DNA of 26,318 nt from JBBDNV01 sp040877415 (GTDB lineage Bacteria; Planctomycetota; Planctomycetia; Pirellulales; PALSA-1355). The translations under genes and the position numbers were made by a program. Each line of letters starts with the position of its first letter. The stretch's first letter is position 1. Positions 8,423-17,680 of this stretch are shown here, in pieces. The notes under the pieces are model-generated. The model did no database searches. It saw only the letters and a program-made list of their open reading frames with translations, and was not told where the DNA came from. The stretch is from NCBI GenBank assembly GCA_040877415.1, contig JBBDNV010000083.1, positions 1 to 26,318 of the forward strand, given 5' to 3'.

Positions 8423-8527
8423 AGCCCGAAGCGCAAGCGAGGGAACACGGCGATCATACTAGCCCGAAGCGCAAGCGAGGGAATTGAAGCAAAACGTGGC
8501 GCGACCCTCGCCGGCGCTTCGGGCTAG
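8423..8527. repeat. REP-like cluster: two direct and one inverted AGCCCGAAGCGC unit
   Basis: AGCCCGAAGCGCAAGCGAGG occurs at 8423-8442 and again, identical, at 8461-8480. An inverted, slightly diverged copy (CCCTCGCCGGCGCTTCGGGCT) lies at 8505-8525, so units two and three can form a hairpin. The inverted unit runs into the ceramidase-like gene: the TAG stop codon (complement of 8524-8526) is part of the repeat. The hairpin may serve as a transcript end or processing site between that gene and the alcohol dehydrogenase. Confidence 0.85.
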
Positions 8528-9897
8528 TGTTTGAACGGCATTAACGCGCGGACCGCGTCGATGATCTTGGCTTCGACCGTGGGGGCCCAGGGGGAAGGCA
8601 GCGAGTAGTAGACCATCGCGCCGCCGCCTTCGTAGCCTCCTTCGGCCAGCACGCGGCGGGAAGGAATGTAGGCCATCACGTCGTTGGCGTACCCGGCAAC
8701 CCAAGTGCGGTCGGCCCCATATTCCCCTTTCAGCCGCAGCGCGTAGTCGACGACAACCTCGCCCCCGAGCGCAATGAACACGAGCTCCCGCCCCAGCCGC
8801 CAGACCTGGACAGGATAGGGATACGTGGCGGGGATCTCTTTGCCGGCGTCGAGCCATTCGAGATAAAGTTTGGCCCGCGCGGCGACGTAGCGGTCGGACG
8901 ATTGCGAGTCTTTCTCAACTTCATCGCGCTTTGGCACGTGGGCGAACTGGAGCGGGATTTGCGTCCAGCCGATTTGGAGGATCGGGGCGATCGGCTCGCG
9001 TTCCCTTGCGAGCACGGCATCGACGGCCGCGGCCAGCTCTCGACCGTATTGACGCGCCAGCTCGGCCTTTCGCCGCGGCAGCGGATTCTGATCGGCTCCG
9101 CAGCCGGCGAAGAACAAGGCCGTACACCCGGGGTGTTCCTTTTCGAGTTCGCTCTCGGCGAATCCCGGATAGTCGCTCGACCACTCATAGCCGTCAAGCA
9201 CCGTGGCGTGGCAGGCGTATCCAAACAAAACGGCCGTCAGCTTGCCGGACGCGCCGGCGACCGCGAGCACCGGCACGTCGTGATCGAACGGGCCGGCCAG
9301 CTTGCCGAGGGTGCGCAGTTGCGGCACTTCGGCTTCCTTGTTGTTGCGGCGATTCGTGGCGAACGTTGCCGTGCCTTGACCGTATGAAAGCTCGCCGGGC
9401 GAAAGCTCGGCGATCGCGCGCCCTACCAATTCGACGAGGGTCGTTCTCAAGTTCGCCGCGTAGCCGTCGATGAGCCGCTTCTGGGTCTCGTCGACGAGAT
9501 CGCGGTGCAGCGTTCGCAGATTAATGCCCACGACGGGACCACTGTGCGCGTGCGAGCAGCAGACGGCGACATTCGCCCGGGGCAGCCGATACTTCGATTC
9601 CAACTCGGCCGTGACCGGGTCGACCACGTCGGGCCCGATGCCGACCAGGTCGAGCGTAATGATGGCGACGCGCGTGCTTTTGGCATCCTCAAGAACCAGC
9701 GCTTTGGCCCACAAATCGTTGAGGAAGCCGGTCGAGGGATGATTGCGCGATCCGTAGCCAGCCATCCACATTGATTCTGTGGGCGTGATCTTCCGTGTTG
9801 CCGTGCCGGCTTTCCAGCCGTCGGCCAGGGCAGGGCAGGGGGGCAGGCAGGCACCGAGGAGGGCAAACAACGCGAGGTTGCGAATCGAAAATGACAT
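8524..9897 (-). CDS. Neutral/alkaline non-lysosomal ceramidase-like exported hydrolase
   Basis: The product is 457 aa. The ATG at 9897 is preferred over a GTG at 9912 because AAAGGA lies 6 nt upstream of it. A signal peptide (residues 1 to about 26, ending PALA) directs export. Signatures of the neutral ceramidase N-terminal domain are present: KAGTATRKITPTE near the mature start, CSHAHSGP with His116 and His118, CHAT with His230 as putative zinc ligands, and FAGCGADQNP. True ceramidases are about 650 aa or more and have an extra C-terminal Ig-like domain, which is absent here; planctomycetes carry many of these short forms, whose substrates are mostly untested. Amide or ester hydrolysis in the periplasm is the safest reading. 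It begins 31 nt after the amidohydrolase stop. Confidence 0.88.
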   Translation of the reverse strand: MSFSIRNLALFALLGACLPPCPALADGWKAGTATRKITPTESMWMAGYGSRNHPSTGFLNDLWAKALVLEDAKSTRVAIITLDLVGIGPDVVDPVTAELESKYRLPRANVAVCCSHAHSGPVVGINLRTLHRDLVDETQKRLIDGYAANLRTTLVELVGRAIAELSPGELSYGQGTATFATNRRNNKEAEVPQLRTLGKLAGPFDHDVPVLAVAGASGKLTAVLFGYACHATVLDGYEWSSDYPGFAESELEKEHPGCTALFFAGCGADQNPLPRRKAELARQYGRELAAAVDAVLAREREPIAPILQIGWTQIPLQFAHVPKRDEVEKDSQSSDRYVAARAKLYLEWLDAGKEIPATYPYPVQVWRLGRELVFIALGGEVVVDYALRLKGEYGADRTWVAGYANDVMAYIPSRRVLAEGGYEGGGAMVYYSLPSPWAPTVEAKIIDAVRALMPFKH

Positions 9898-9928
9898 GGC
9901 TGGTCCTTTCACGGATCGTCGCGCGGCG

Positions 9929-10894
9929 TCAGCTCAAAGCCAGTAGCTGGCGGGCATTGTCGCGGAAAATCTTCGCTTGTACGTCGGCGGGCAAGTCCAG
10001 ACTTCGAAATAGCGTCAACTGCGGCACCTTTTGCCCGGGCGAGAGATAGTCGGTGCCGAACATCAGGCGATCGGCGCGGCGGATCAAAAACTCGCGCCCG
10101 AAAGTAGGGTCGCGGGAAATCGCGCCCGCGCCGCTGCCCGCCGACAGATCGCCGTAGAGGTTCGGATACTTGTCCATCAGCATGTCAATCGCGCCGCCGG
10201 GCACGACCGGTCCGTCGGGATAGCGGGCCAGGTCGGCTGGCGTGACGCGGGCCGAAATCGACGCCCACCAGCCCGGGCCGTGCCCGATGAACTTTGTGTG
10301 CGGATGTTCCTTGAGCGCCTTTTCCAGACCCCCCAGCCCGGGCGCATCCATGTTGCGCTGCTCGTCGAGATGGAACAGGATGGGCAGACCAACTTCGCCG
10401 CAGGCCGCGTAAATGGTCATGTTGCGCGGGTCGTCGATCGTGACGCCCGGTTTGTGCTCGCCGAATCCCTTGGCGCCGCGCGTGGCGTAGTCTTTGAGCA
10501 TGTCGACCAGTCCGCGCAGTCCGCCGCGATAGCTGGTGCGAGGGTCCACGCTGCAAAACGGGATCAGGCGGTCGCGATGCGGCCGGGTCGCTTCGAGCAC
10601 GAAGTCGGGGGTGAGCGGATAACTCGATGCCTCGGGCGAGACCAAGGGCAGCACGACGGCTTGCGAAATCTCGTTGGCATCCATGAACTGCAAGAGCCCC
10701 TCGGCTGAGAGCAGCTCGGTGCTGTTCCACGTGCGGCCCAAGTGGGTGTGAACGTCGACGTAGTGTCCGCGCGGAAATTCTTTGGCCGCTAATGGCCGCG
10801 CGGTCGAAGCCAGCGCCAGCCCAATGCCGGCGACCACCGAGCGGCGACAGAACTCGCGACGCGAATGCGGTGCGGGCGGCAACGAGTCGTTCAC
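9929..10894 (-). CDS. Tat-exported amidohydrolase (amidohydrolase-2 family)
   Basis: The product is 321 aa, starting with GTG at 10894, with GGAG 8 nt upstream. Residues 11-20 (SRREFCRRSV) form a twin-arginine signal ending near LAAKE. The TIM-barrel metal motif HTH is at His49-His51; further on come LFHLDE, FIGHGPGWW and FGTDY, which provide the other metal and catalytic His and Asp positions of the amidohydrolase-related (PF04909) fold. Members hydrolyse or decarboxylate ring and lactone substrates. The gene lies 24 nt after the stop of the giant esterase-dehydrogenase fusion, so it is very likely in the same transcript, and the export signals on neighbouring products suggest joint periplasmic catabolism. 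Substrate is unknown. Confidence 0.9.
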   Translation of the reverse strand: MNDSLPPAPHSRREFCRRSVVAGIGLALASTARPLAAKEFPRGHYVDVHTHLGRTWNSTELLSAEGLLQFMDANEISQAVVLPLVSPEASSYPLTPDFVLEATRPHRDRLIPFCSVDPRTSYRGGLRGLVDMLKDYATRGAKGFGEHKPGVTIDDPRNMTIYAACGEVGLPILFHLDEQRNMDAPGLGGLEKALKEHPHTKFIGHGPGWWASISARVTPADLARYPDGPVVPGGAIDMLMDKYPNLYGDLSAGSGAGAISRDPTFGREFLIRRADRLMFGTDYLSPGQKVPQLTLFRSLDLPADVQAKIFRDNARQLLALS

Positions 10895-10918
10895 GGCGAA
10901 ATCTCCGTTACGGGCCGT

Positions 10919-13900
10919 TTACAAGGCGTTCATCAAATAGGCCAGCAAATCGGCCATGGCCCGGGGATCGATCTGCTTCTCCATTCCCTCGGGCATGATC
11001 GACATGCCGCTTGCGCGAAGCTCATCGATGTCGGCGCGATCGACGGTGTCGGAGGCGTCGTCGGCTCGCCTTAGCGTTACGCTGTTGGCCGTTTCCGAGG
11101 CGATCAACCCGGTGATCGAGCGTCCGTCCTGGGTGATGAGCACGTAGTTGACGTACTGCGGATTCACCTCGCGATTGGGGTCGAGCACGTTGACCAGGAT
11201 TGCCTCGGCTCCACGGTTGCGCATGCTGGCCAGGTGGGGCGCGATTTCGTGGCCGACGCCCTCGAGGCGGTGGCACGACGCGCAGACTTTCTGAAACACG
11301 GCGCGGCCGCGCGAAATGTCCCCGGGTCTGGTCAAGGCGTCGCGATACGCCTCGATGACGTCCTGGCGCCCGCCGAGCTTGATTTTGGCCAGAATCGGCC
11401 CGGCCCGGTCGCGGATGTCGGCATCCGGATGTTTTTCCAGCGAGCTGAGCCGGGCCGGATCCAAGTCGGCCAGCGACACGTTTCCTTTTTCGGCGGCCTC
11501 GAGCAGAGCCTGCAACCGTTCGGTGCGCGCAAAGAGGGCTTCGGTCGCTTCGGCCCGCAGCCGCGGGCTCAGGCCGGGCCAGGCCGCCAGCAGTATATCG
11601 GCGATCGTGGGATCGGCGAACTTGCCGAGCGTCACGAGCGCCGCGGCTTGCACTTCCTGCGGCTGGCGATTGGAAAGGAGTTGCGAAACGACGGGACCGG
11701 CCTCCGCGAAACTGCCCAGCGCCAGCAGGCGAACCGCATCGATGCGCTCGGCGCCAGGGCGCGCTTCGTCGGCGGCGCAGGTGCGGGCCGCCTCGAGCAT
11801 GTCGGTAAGAATCTGCTCGGCTTTGGCGCTGCCGATGGCGGCCAATTGCGACTCGAACGTGCCGGGGCCTTTGGCCAGTCCTTCGCCCAGCCCGCGCACC
11901 ACGGCCGACGCCAGCGAGTTTTCGGCGGCCGAGAACGACTCGAGCGCCGTGAGGATTATGGCGATTTCCTCGCGCTTGTTTTGCCGGCCGATGTAGCGAG
12001 AAAGTTCATCGAGCAAATCGCGGCCCGGCGTCGTCGATCGCCAGTTCTTGTCGGCGGCCAGCGTGGTAAACACGTCGCCCGCCCCATCAACAAGAGAACT
12101 GAAGACGGCCAGGCGAATCCACTTGTCGTCGGGATCGTGCTTCAGAAGCGCGGCCAGCGCCGCGGCCCGCCTTTGATCGCTCAATTCGCCGAGCGAGAAA
12201 GCCAACTGATAGCGGACGCGCACGTCGGGATCGTCGGCCAGGGCAACGAGCTTTTCGCGCAACTCCGGACTCTTGGCGGCGAGACCTTCCGAAACGCGCA
12301 CGGCGTGCTCGCGAACGCGCGGATGGTCGTCCGACAGCCGCGCCAGCGCGACGGCCGGTTTCAGGGCCTGCAAACCGGCCAACGCATACAGGGCGTGCAT
12401 GCGGGCCTGCGGCAGCCTGGCACCGGCGGCCAATTGTTCCAACGGCTCGACCGCCGCTCGATCCTGCCGCTGGTACAAGAGGCGCGACGCCGTGTCGCGA
12501 TGCCAACCGTTTGGGCTCTCCAGTTGGGCGACCAATTCGGCCGTCGAGGCGTCTGCCAGCCGCGGAAGAGGTTTTTGGCGAAAACCAACGGGCACGACGC
12601 GGTAAATCCGGCCAGAATCGCGGCCGCTGGTCAGGTCGAGATGTTTCTTGATCTCGGGCGGCAGGCTGAGTGGATGCTCGATCACTTCGCGATAGACGTC
12701 GATCACGTACAGCGTGCCGTCGGGCGCATTTGCGAACTGGGCCGGACGAAACCAGTTGTCGGTGGACGAGATGAACTCCTTGCCCTGGTCGGCCCGTTTG
12801 GCGATGAACCCTACGCCGTCGGGCTCGAGAATCTTGCGGTGCACGATGTTGCTTCCCACGTCTCCGGTGAACGACTGGCCCGCGTATTCGGCCGGCCACG
12901 CGTCGCCGCGATAGATGGTGGTTCCCGTGGCGCCGGTGAAATAACCGGCGGCGCGGCCTCCGCCCTCGATCGGACCGGTGGCCGCGCCGGTAACGCGCAA
13001 TCGAGTGCGCACGATGCGCCAGGGCTCGACGGGGCTCGTGCGAAACACTTCGGCTTGCGGGCCGTCGGCGGCGATGCTCGCTCGCGCGCCGGGCGCGCTG
13101 GCGGCCGGATTGCGGGCCAGGTAGCGGTCCTCGAACATCACCATTTGAATGTGATCGCTGTTGGAGCAGACGAATTTGCGGCCCCAATCGTCGAACGTCA
13201 TGCCGTGCTGGGCCCCGCCGCTTTCGGCCCGCAGGTCGAGCGTGCGCGGATCGAACGAGAAATCGCGCCCGCCGAGCGAGACGGGCTTGAAGTCGGGCGC
13301 GTCGGGCCGCGAGACGGCGCCGCCGGTCGAGCTGGCCGTGCCGTGGATGCGATTGTCGGGCCCCCATTGAAAGCTGTTCAACAGGCCCTGCACGTTCGTG
13401 CGCGAGAAGCCGGTGAAGACGAGCCGCCGCTGGTCGGACTTGTTGTCGCCGTCGGTGTCCTTCAGGTAGTAGATGTGCGGAGCCGCGCCGACGAAAATGC
13501 CGCCGTCGTAGCAGGAGACCGCCGTGGGCCAGGAAAGATCGTCGGCAAAAATCGTGGCGCGGTCGAATCGGCCGTCCTCGTCGGTGTCCTCCAGCAGCCG
13601 GATGCGCCCCAGCCGCTCTTTGTCCTGCTCGGAATAGTCGCGCATTTCAACGACGTAGAGTCGCCCGCGGGCGTCAAACGCCATGGCCACCGGAGTGGCT
13701 ACCAGCGGCTCGGCGGCAGCCTGCTCGATCCTGAAGCCGTCGAGAACCCGGAACGTGGACAGCGCGTCGGCGGGCTCGTGCGGCGGTATGCGCGGCAGCT
13801 CGGCTTCAAAGTCTTCGCGCGGCGCGTGATTGAGTACGCGGTCGATGAACTGGTAGGACTCGTGCCGCTCCTGGGGCGGAAAATCGTGTGGGGCGTCGGG

Positions 13901-14902
13901 ATAGCGGACTTGCAAGTTGTCGGGCACGCCCAAAAGCTCGTAGATCGGCCGGGCGGCCGCAATAACTTTGCGGACTCCTTCGACGTCAAAATTGCTGTCG
14001 TGGAGCGGAGACACGGAGAAGAAAGCGCGGGGCGCGAAGCCGGCCACGATTTCGTACATGTCGAAGGGAACTTTGTCCGGATCGAGCTCGTAGACGGTGC
14101 GGATGCTGGGGACGTAACGGTCGCTCGTCCAGCCGTCGAGCTTGCCGCCGTAATAGTGGTGAAACGGCGTCCAGCCGCAGCTCGAGACGATCACCTTGAT
14201 CCGCTCGTCGAACAGGCCCACGAACATCGAGTTGTGCCCGCCCAGCGAATGGCCGATCGCCCCGATTCGCTCGGGATCGACTTGGGGCAGGTTGACCAGC
14301 AGGTCGACCGCGCGCATGTGATTGAAGATGCCCTTCATCGAGCCGGACGTGTACGAGTCGGCATTGAAGTCGTACGGGTAGTCGCCAAAGCTGGGATAGT
14401 CGGGCACAAGGACCACGTAACCGCGCTTGGCCAGCTCCAGGCCGTAGTGCTTGTTTTCGTGGGGCCCGAGGCCGGCCGGCTCTTTCTTGCCCAAGGGAGT
14501 CGTCTGGTGCAGCGCCAGGATGCCGGGCACGCGCTGGCCGTCGAGCCCCTTGGGGATGAACAAATAGGCCGGCACACGATCGTTGCCTTCGGCCACGAAC
14601 GAGATCTTCTGCCGGGTAAACGTCGTGCCGTCGAACGTCTCTTCAACCCGGACGTCGAGCGGCGGCAAGCTCGAGCGGTCGGGCAGCTTGCCCATGGCCT
14701 GTTGCATGCCTTGCAGGATGTGCGCCCGCCGCCGGGCCCAATCTTCGGGCGTCTTAAGGGGATGCTCGCCGTCGGCGTCGCGCCAGACGTTTAATTGCCG
14801 GTGGTCGGGATAGACAGGTGCGGCCGTTTCGTCGGCCAAAGCGCCGGCCACCGGCAACAAAGCGAACGTCGAGGAGACGACGAATTTCACGAGCGAGGTC
14901 AT
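10919..14902 (-). CDS. Esterase - PVC-type dehydrogenase - HEAT - cytochrome c fusion
   Basis: The product is 1327 aa. Residues 1-23 are a signal peptide. About 30-365 form an alpha/beta hydrolase of the acetyl-xylan-esterase/dienelactone-hydrolase type, with nucleophile elbow GHSLGG (Ser219) and likely catalytic His339 in APHDF. About 380-770 match the PVC-type membrane-bound dehydrogenase beta-propeller (GFRIEQAAAEPLVATPVAMA, LLEDTDEDGRFD, IYYLKDTDGDNKSD). HEAT-like helical repeats follow at about 785-1130. A cytochrome c domain closes the protein, with haem motif CASCH at 1207-1211 and a candidate axial Met in the MPEGM region. The dehydrogenase-HEAT-cytochrome part is a standard planctomycete architecture; the N-terminal esterase is not. 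The reading frame is continuous across the joint. Its ATG overlaps the DUF1501 stop as TGATG, implying translational coupling. It may deacylate and then oxidise a sugar in the periplasm; that order is inference. Confidence 0.88.
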   Translation of the reverse strand: MTSLVKFVVSSTFALLPVAGALADETAAPVYPDHRQLNVWRDADGEHPLKTPEDWARRRAHILQGMQQAMGKLPDRSSLPPLDVRVEETFDGTTFTRQKISFVAEGNDRVPAYLFIPKGLDGQRVPGILALHQTTPLGKKEPAGLGPHENKHYGLELAKRGYVVLVPDYPSFGDYPYDFNADSYTSGSMKGIFNHMRAVDLLVNLPQVDPERIGAIGHSLGGHNSMFVGLFDERIKVIVSSCGWTPFHHYYGGKLDGWTSDRYVPSIRTVYELDPDKVPFDMYEIVAGFAPRAFFSVSPLHDSNFDVEGVRKVIAAARPIYELLGVPDNLQVRYPDAPHDFPPQERHESYQFIDRVLNHAPREDFEAELPRIPPHEPADALSTFRVLDGFRIEQAAAEPLVATPVAMAFDARGRLYVVEMRDYSEQDKERLGRIRLLEDTDEDGRFDRATIFADDLSWPTAVSCYDGGIFVGAAPHIYYLKDTDGDNKSDQRRLVFTGFSRTNVQGLLNSFQWGPDNRIHGTASSTGGAVSRPDAPDFKPVSLGGRDFSFDPRTLDLRAESGGAQHGMTFDDWGRKFVCSNSDHIQMVMFEDRYLARNPAASAPGARASIAADGPQAEVFRTSPVEPWRIVRTRLRVTGAATGPIEGGGRAAGYFTGATGTTIYRGDAWPAEYAGQSFTGDVGSNIVHRKILEPDGVGFIAKRADQGKEFISSTDNWFRPAQFANAPDGTLYVIDVYREVIEHPLSLPPEIKKHLDLTSGRDSGRIYRVVPVGFRQKPLPRLADASTAELVAQLESPNGWHRDTASRLLYQRQDRAAVEPLEQLAAGARLPQARMHALYALAGLQALKPAVALARLSDDHPRVREHAVRVSEGLAAKSPELREKLVALADDPDVRVRYQLAFSLGELSDQRRAAALAALLKHDPDDKWIRLAVFSSLVDGAGDVFTTLAADKNWRSTTPGRDLLDELSRYIGRQNKREEIAIILTALESFSAAENSLASAVVRGLGEGLAKGPGTFESQLAAIGSAKAEQILTDMLEAARTCAADEARPGAERIDAVRLLALGSFAEAGPVVSQLLSNRQPQEVQAAALVTLGKFADPTIADILLAAWPGLSPRLRAEATEALFARTERLQALLEAAEKGNVSLADLDPARLSSLEKHPDADIRDRAGPILAKIKLGGRQDVIEAYRDALTRPGDISRGRAVFQKVCASCHRLEGVGHEIAPHLASMRNRGAEAILVNVLDPNREVNPQYVNYVLITQDGRSITGLIASETANSVTLRRADDASDTVDRADIDELRASGMSIMPEGMEKQIDPRAMADLLAYLMNAL

Positions 14903-16302
14903 CAGGCCAACAACTCCCCAACAACGCTGCCGGCGGGCACGAGCCGATGCGGACGATCGAGCTGGTCGTGCAGCTCATAATTGGGAGCGATGCCCAGCGC
15001 GTGGTAGATCGTGGAGACGACGTCGCCGGGCACCAGCGCGTCGCGGGCCGGGAACGCGCCGATCTTGTCGCTGGCGCCGTACACGAATCCGCCCCGGAAT
15101 CCGCCGCCGATGAGCATCAGGCTGTAGCAGTAATTCCAATGATCGCGCCCGCCGTCGCTGGCATTGATCTTGGGGGTCCGGCCGAAGTCTCCCAATACAG
15201 CCACGAGCGTGCGGTCGAGCATGCCGCGCTTTTCGAGATCGTCGACGAGGCTGCTCGAGGCGGCGTCGAATTGCGGCAACAGCGTGTTCTTCAGCTTCTT
15301 AAAGTTCCCGCCGTGCGTGTCCCACGTGGCGTTGGCGTCGGGAGCCCAGGAAATGGTGACCATCCGCGTGCCGGCCTCGATCATCCGGCGGGCGAGAAGA
15401 ACGCTTTGGCCATAAATGTTGCGGCCGTAGCTTTCGCGAACTTTTTGGGGCTCGTCGCCGATGCGCAGAGCCCGTTGCGTGCCTTCCGAGGTCAGCAGGC
15501 TCAAGGCACGGCGGCGGAAGCCGTCCATGCTGTCGTAGGCCGAACGTCCCGGCCCGCGATCGAATCGCTCGTCGATCGTATGGAACAGCGCTTCGCGGGC
15601 ACTGAGCCGCTCGAGGGAGACATCGGCCAAGAGCGTCAGCTCGGGCACGGCAAAGTCGGGGGCGTTGGGATCCTTCAGCACGAACAGCGGATCGTAGGCC
15701 CGGCCGAGCATCCCGCCGAAAAAGCCCGACTGCGGCGGACCGCCCGCGCCCTCCTTGGTGATGTAGGGCAAGCAGACGTGCGGCACGATGACTCGCTCGG
15801 GCGGCCGCAGGTTGCCCAGGACCGAGCCCATGGCCGGATATTCGTCGGGCCCGCCGCCGACACTGCGGACGTTGTCGCCGCGGTCGTGTCCTGTCAGGCT
15901 GGTGTAAACGGCCGCCGCGTGGGCGTTGTTCACGTTGTGGTGCATCGAGCGGACGATCGTCGCCAGGTGCGCCTGTTTTGCCAGGCGCGGCATATGTTCG
16001 CCGTACTGAATGCCCGGTACCGTGGTGGCGATCGGCTTGAACTCGCCCCGGATGCCGTCCGGCGCGTCGGGCTTCATGTCCCACATGTCGAGATGGCTCG
16101 GCCCGCCGTTGAGGAAGATGAGCACGCAGGCGTCGGCCCGCGGCTTCACGCCGGCCGATTCGGCAGCACTTTGGGCGGCCAACAGCCGCGGCAACGAGAG
16201 GCCCATCAATCCCAGCCCGCCGATTTGCAGCATTTGGCGCCGCGAAACGACCGGCCCGCAGCCGGCTCGAATCATCCTTGGCTGGTAATGGGTCGGGCTC
16301 AT
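14902..16302 (-). CDS. DUF1501 family protein with Tat signal
   Basis: The product is 466 aa. The ATG at 16302 has AAGGA 5 nt upstream; the frame stays open upstream to 16716, but those residues overlap the preceding gene and are low-complexity. A Tat signal (SRRQMLQIGGLGLMG, arginines 21-22) is followed by the DUF1501 hallmarks GGPSHLDMWD (about 66-74), NIYGQSVLLARRMIEAGTRM and GDFGRTP (371-377) next to GRDHW. The fold is related to the alkaline-phosphatase/sulfatase superfamily, but activity has not been established for most members. DUF1501 genes are typically paired with PVC-type cytochrome c genes in planctomycetes; here the pairing is with the esterase-containing fusion, sharing the bases TGATG. 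It is a periplasmic protein of unknown reaction. Confidence 0.93.
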   Translation of the reverse strand: MSPTHYQPRMIRAGCGPVVSRRQMLQIGGLGLMGLSLPRLLAAQSAAESAGVKPRADACVLIFLNGGPSHLDMWDMKPDAPDGIRGEFKPIATTVPGIQYGEHMPRLAKQAHLATIVRSMHHNVNNAHAAAVYTSLTGHDRGDNVRSVGGGPDEYPAMGSVLGNLRPPERVIVPHVCLPYITKEGAGGPPQSGFFGGMLGRAYDPLFVLKDPNAPDFAVPELTLLADVSLERLSAREALFHTIDERFDRGPGRSAYDSMDGFRRRALSLLTSEGTQRALRIGDEPQKVRESYGRNIYGQSVLLARRMIEAGTRMVTISWAPDANATWDTHGGNFKKLKNTLLPQFDAASSSLVDDLEKRGMLDRTLVAVLGDFGRTPKINASDGGRDHWNYCYSLMLIGGGFRGGFVYGASDKIGAFPARDALVPGDVVSTIYHALGIAPNYELHDQLDRPHRLVPAGSVVGELLA

Positions 16303-16447
16303 GTTGATCCTTCGCGGGCGGGCAGCCTGCGCGTTCGGGCGGGCGTCGAAATCGGCCCGGCGCGGCGCCAAAGGGCAGGGGGCGACCAGGCGTCTCGGAC
16401 CGCTTCCGAGCTTAACACAAACCGAGGTGAAAATCGACCTGCCGTTC

Positions 16448-17479
16448 CTATCGTCCGGCGGCCGAAAAGTTCTTCTCGGCGGCCGCCTTGCGCGCTTTGG
16501 ACAGCACCCTTGCCAGCGCGACCGGCGCACCGCCCTGGCGCTTGCTCTCGTCGGCGGCCTCCATGAAGGCGTAGATTTCGAGCGTCTCGGCGGCGCTGAC
16601 CGGGGGCTGGCCGGTTTTGAAAAACTTGACGATCTCGACCACCAGCGGCGCATAGCCGTCGTAACCGCCGCTTTGCACAATGCCCTTCTGGCCGTAGACC
16701 GTCGCGCCGTAGCCATGCGCTCCGTCGCGCAGGCCGCGAAAGGTGCCGATGCGGCCGTCGTCCCAGCGGCCCACGACGAATTCGGTCCCGTCGGTCTGCA
16801 CGCGGGTCACCTCGACGCACCCGGTGCCCATGATCGTAAAGAGGCTCTCGACGCCATGAATGCCGTACCAGAACAAGTCGGGATGGTGGGGCTCCAGGCT
16901 GCACGGGCCGCGGGCTTCGCAGCCCACCACTTTGCCGACGCTTTCATCGTCTCGCATGCCGATGATGCCCTTAGAGAAGCGGAGCGACGAGCTGGAGAAG
17001 CAGGGGACGCCTAACTGTTTGGCCAAATCGAAGATAGCCACCGCGTCTGCCAGCGAGCCGGCCAGCGGCTTGTCGATGAACACCGGCTTTCCGGCGCGCA
17101 GCACGGCAGTCGCCTGAGCCAGGTGCGGGCGGCCGTCGACGCTTTCCAAGAGCACGACGTCGACCTTTGCCAACAAGGCGTCGATCGAGGGCGCGATTTC
17201 GATGCCCATCCCGGCGAGCTTCCTGGTAAATTCTTCGACGCGATCGGCGCTGGCCGGAATGTCGGAGCTTCCGCCCGGATAGGCGGCAACCACCTTGACG
17301 CCCGCCAGGTCGCCGGTGGCCTCGGGGCCATTAAGCAGTTCGGCAAATGCCGGTGCATGGGAGGTGTCCAGGCCGATAATGCCGGCCCGTAATATCTTTT
17401 CGTCGTCGCCCGAGGCCCTGTTGGTCGCGGCGGCCATCAGGGCAAGCCCCAAGAATACGGCCCACGTGACGTATCGCAT
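16448..17479 (-). CDS. Exported Gfo/Idh/MocA-like oxidoreductase
   Basis: The product is 343 aa. The ATG at 17479 is chosen because AGGAG lies 8 nt upstream and a signal peptide (WAVFLGLALMAAATNRASG) follows directly; the longer frame to 17572 has no such support. AGIIGLDTSHAPAF replaces the classical GxGxxG loop, and DKP (136-138) stands where most family members have EKP; both variants occur in planctomycete homologues. The C-terminal half contains a HHPDLFWYGIHGVESLF segment typical of the substrate domain. Export is by a Sec-type signal, not Tat, which is unusual for a Rossmann enzyme needing a bound cofactor. It is the first gene of the minus-strand run, 145 nt ahead of DUF1501. Confidence 0.88.
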   Translation of the reverse strand: MRYVTWAVFLGLALMAAATNRASGDDEKILRAGIIGLDTSHAPAFAELLNGPEATGDLAGVKVVAAYPGGSSDIPASADRVEEFTRKLAGMGIEIAPSIDALLAKVDVVLLESVDGRPHLAQATAVLRAGKPVFIDKPLAGSLADAVAIFDLAKQLGVPCFSSSSLRFSKGIIGMRDDESVGKVVGCEARGPCSLEPHHPDLFWYGIHGVESLFTIMGTGCVEVTRVQTDGTEFVVGRWDDGRIGTFRGLRDGAHGYGATVYGQKGIVQSGGYDGYAPLVVEIVKFFKTGQPPVSAAETLEIYAFMEAADESKRQGGAPVALARVLSKARKAAAEKNFSAAGR

Positions 17480-17680
17480 TGCCGGCGCTCCTGGACCATG
17501 GTCAATACACCGACTCGACAAAGTCGACGGAAAACGCTCCCCCAGTGTGCGTGGTGGACGTGCGTGGGTCAAGCGCCCGGGCTATCCGAGACGGCGCGGG
17601 ACGCGCGAGGAGTCCAACGGGGCTGACGCGGTTTGGCGGTCCCTTTTAATCGACGGGGCAAAGCCCTAAAATTTCGGAAT

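Noticed and set aside
8423..8527. CRISPR array
   Set aside because: Only two direct units and one inverted unit, unequal spacing and no cas genes; this is REP-like.
11234..14794. A 1186-codon open frame on the + strand opposite the fusion gene
   Set aside because: It is an antisense shadow caused by high GC in third codon positions; its translation is arginine/glycine-rich with no domain, while the opposite strand encodes complete known domains.
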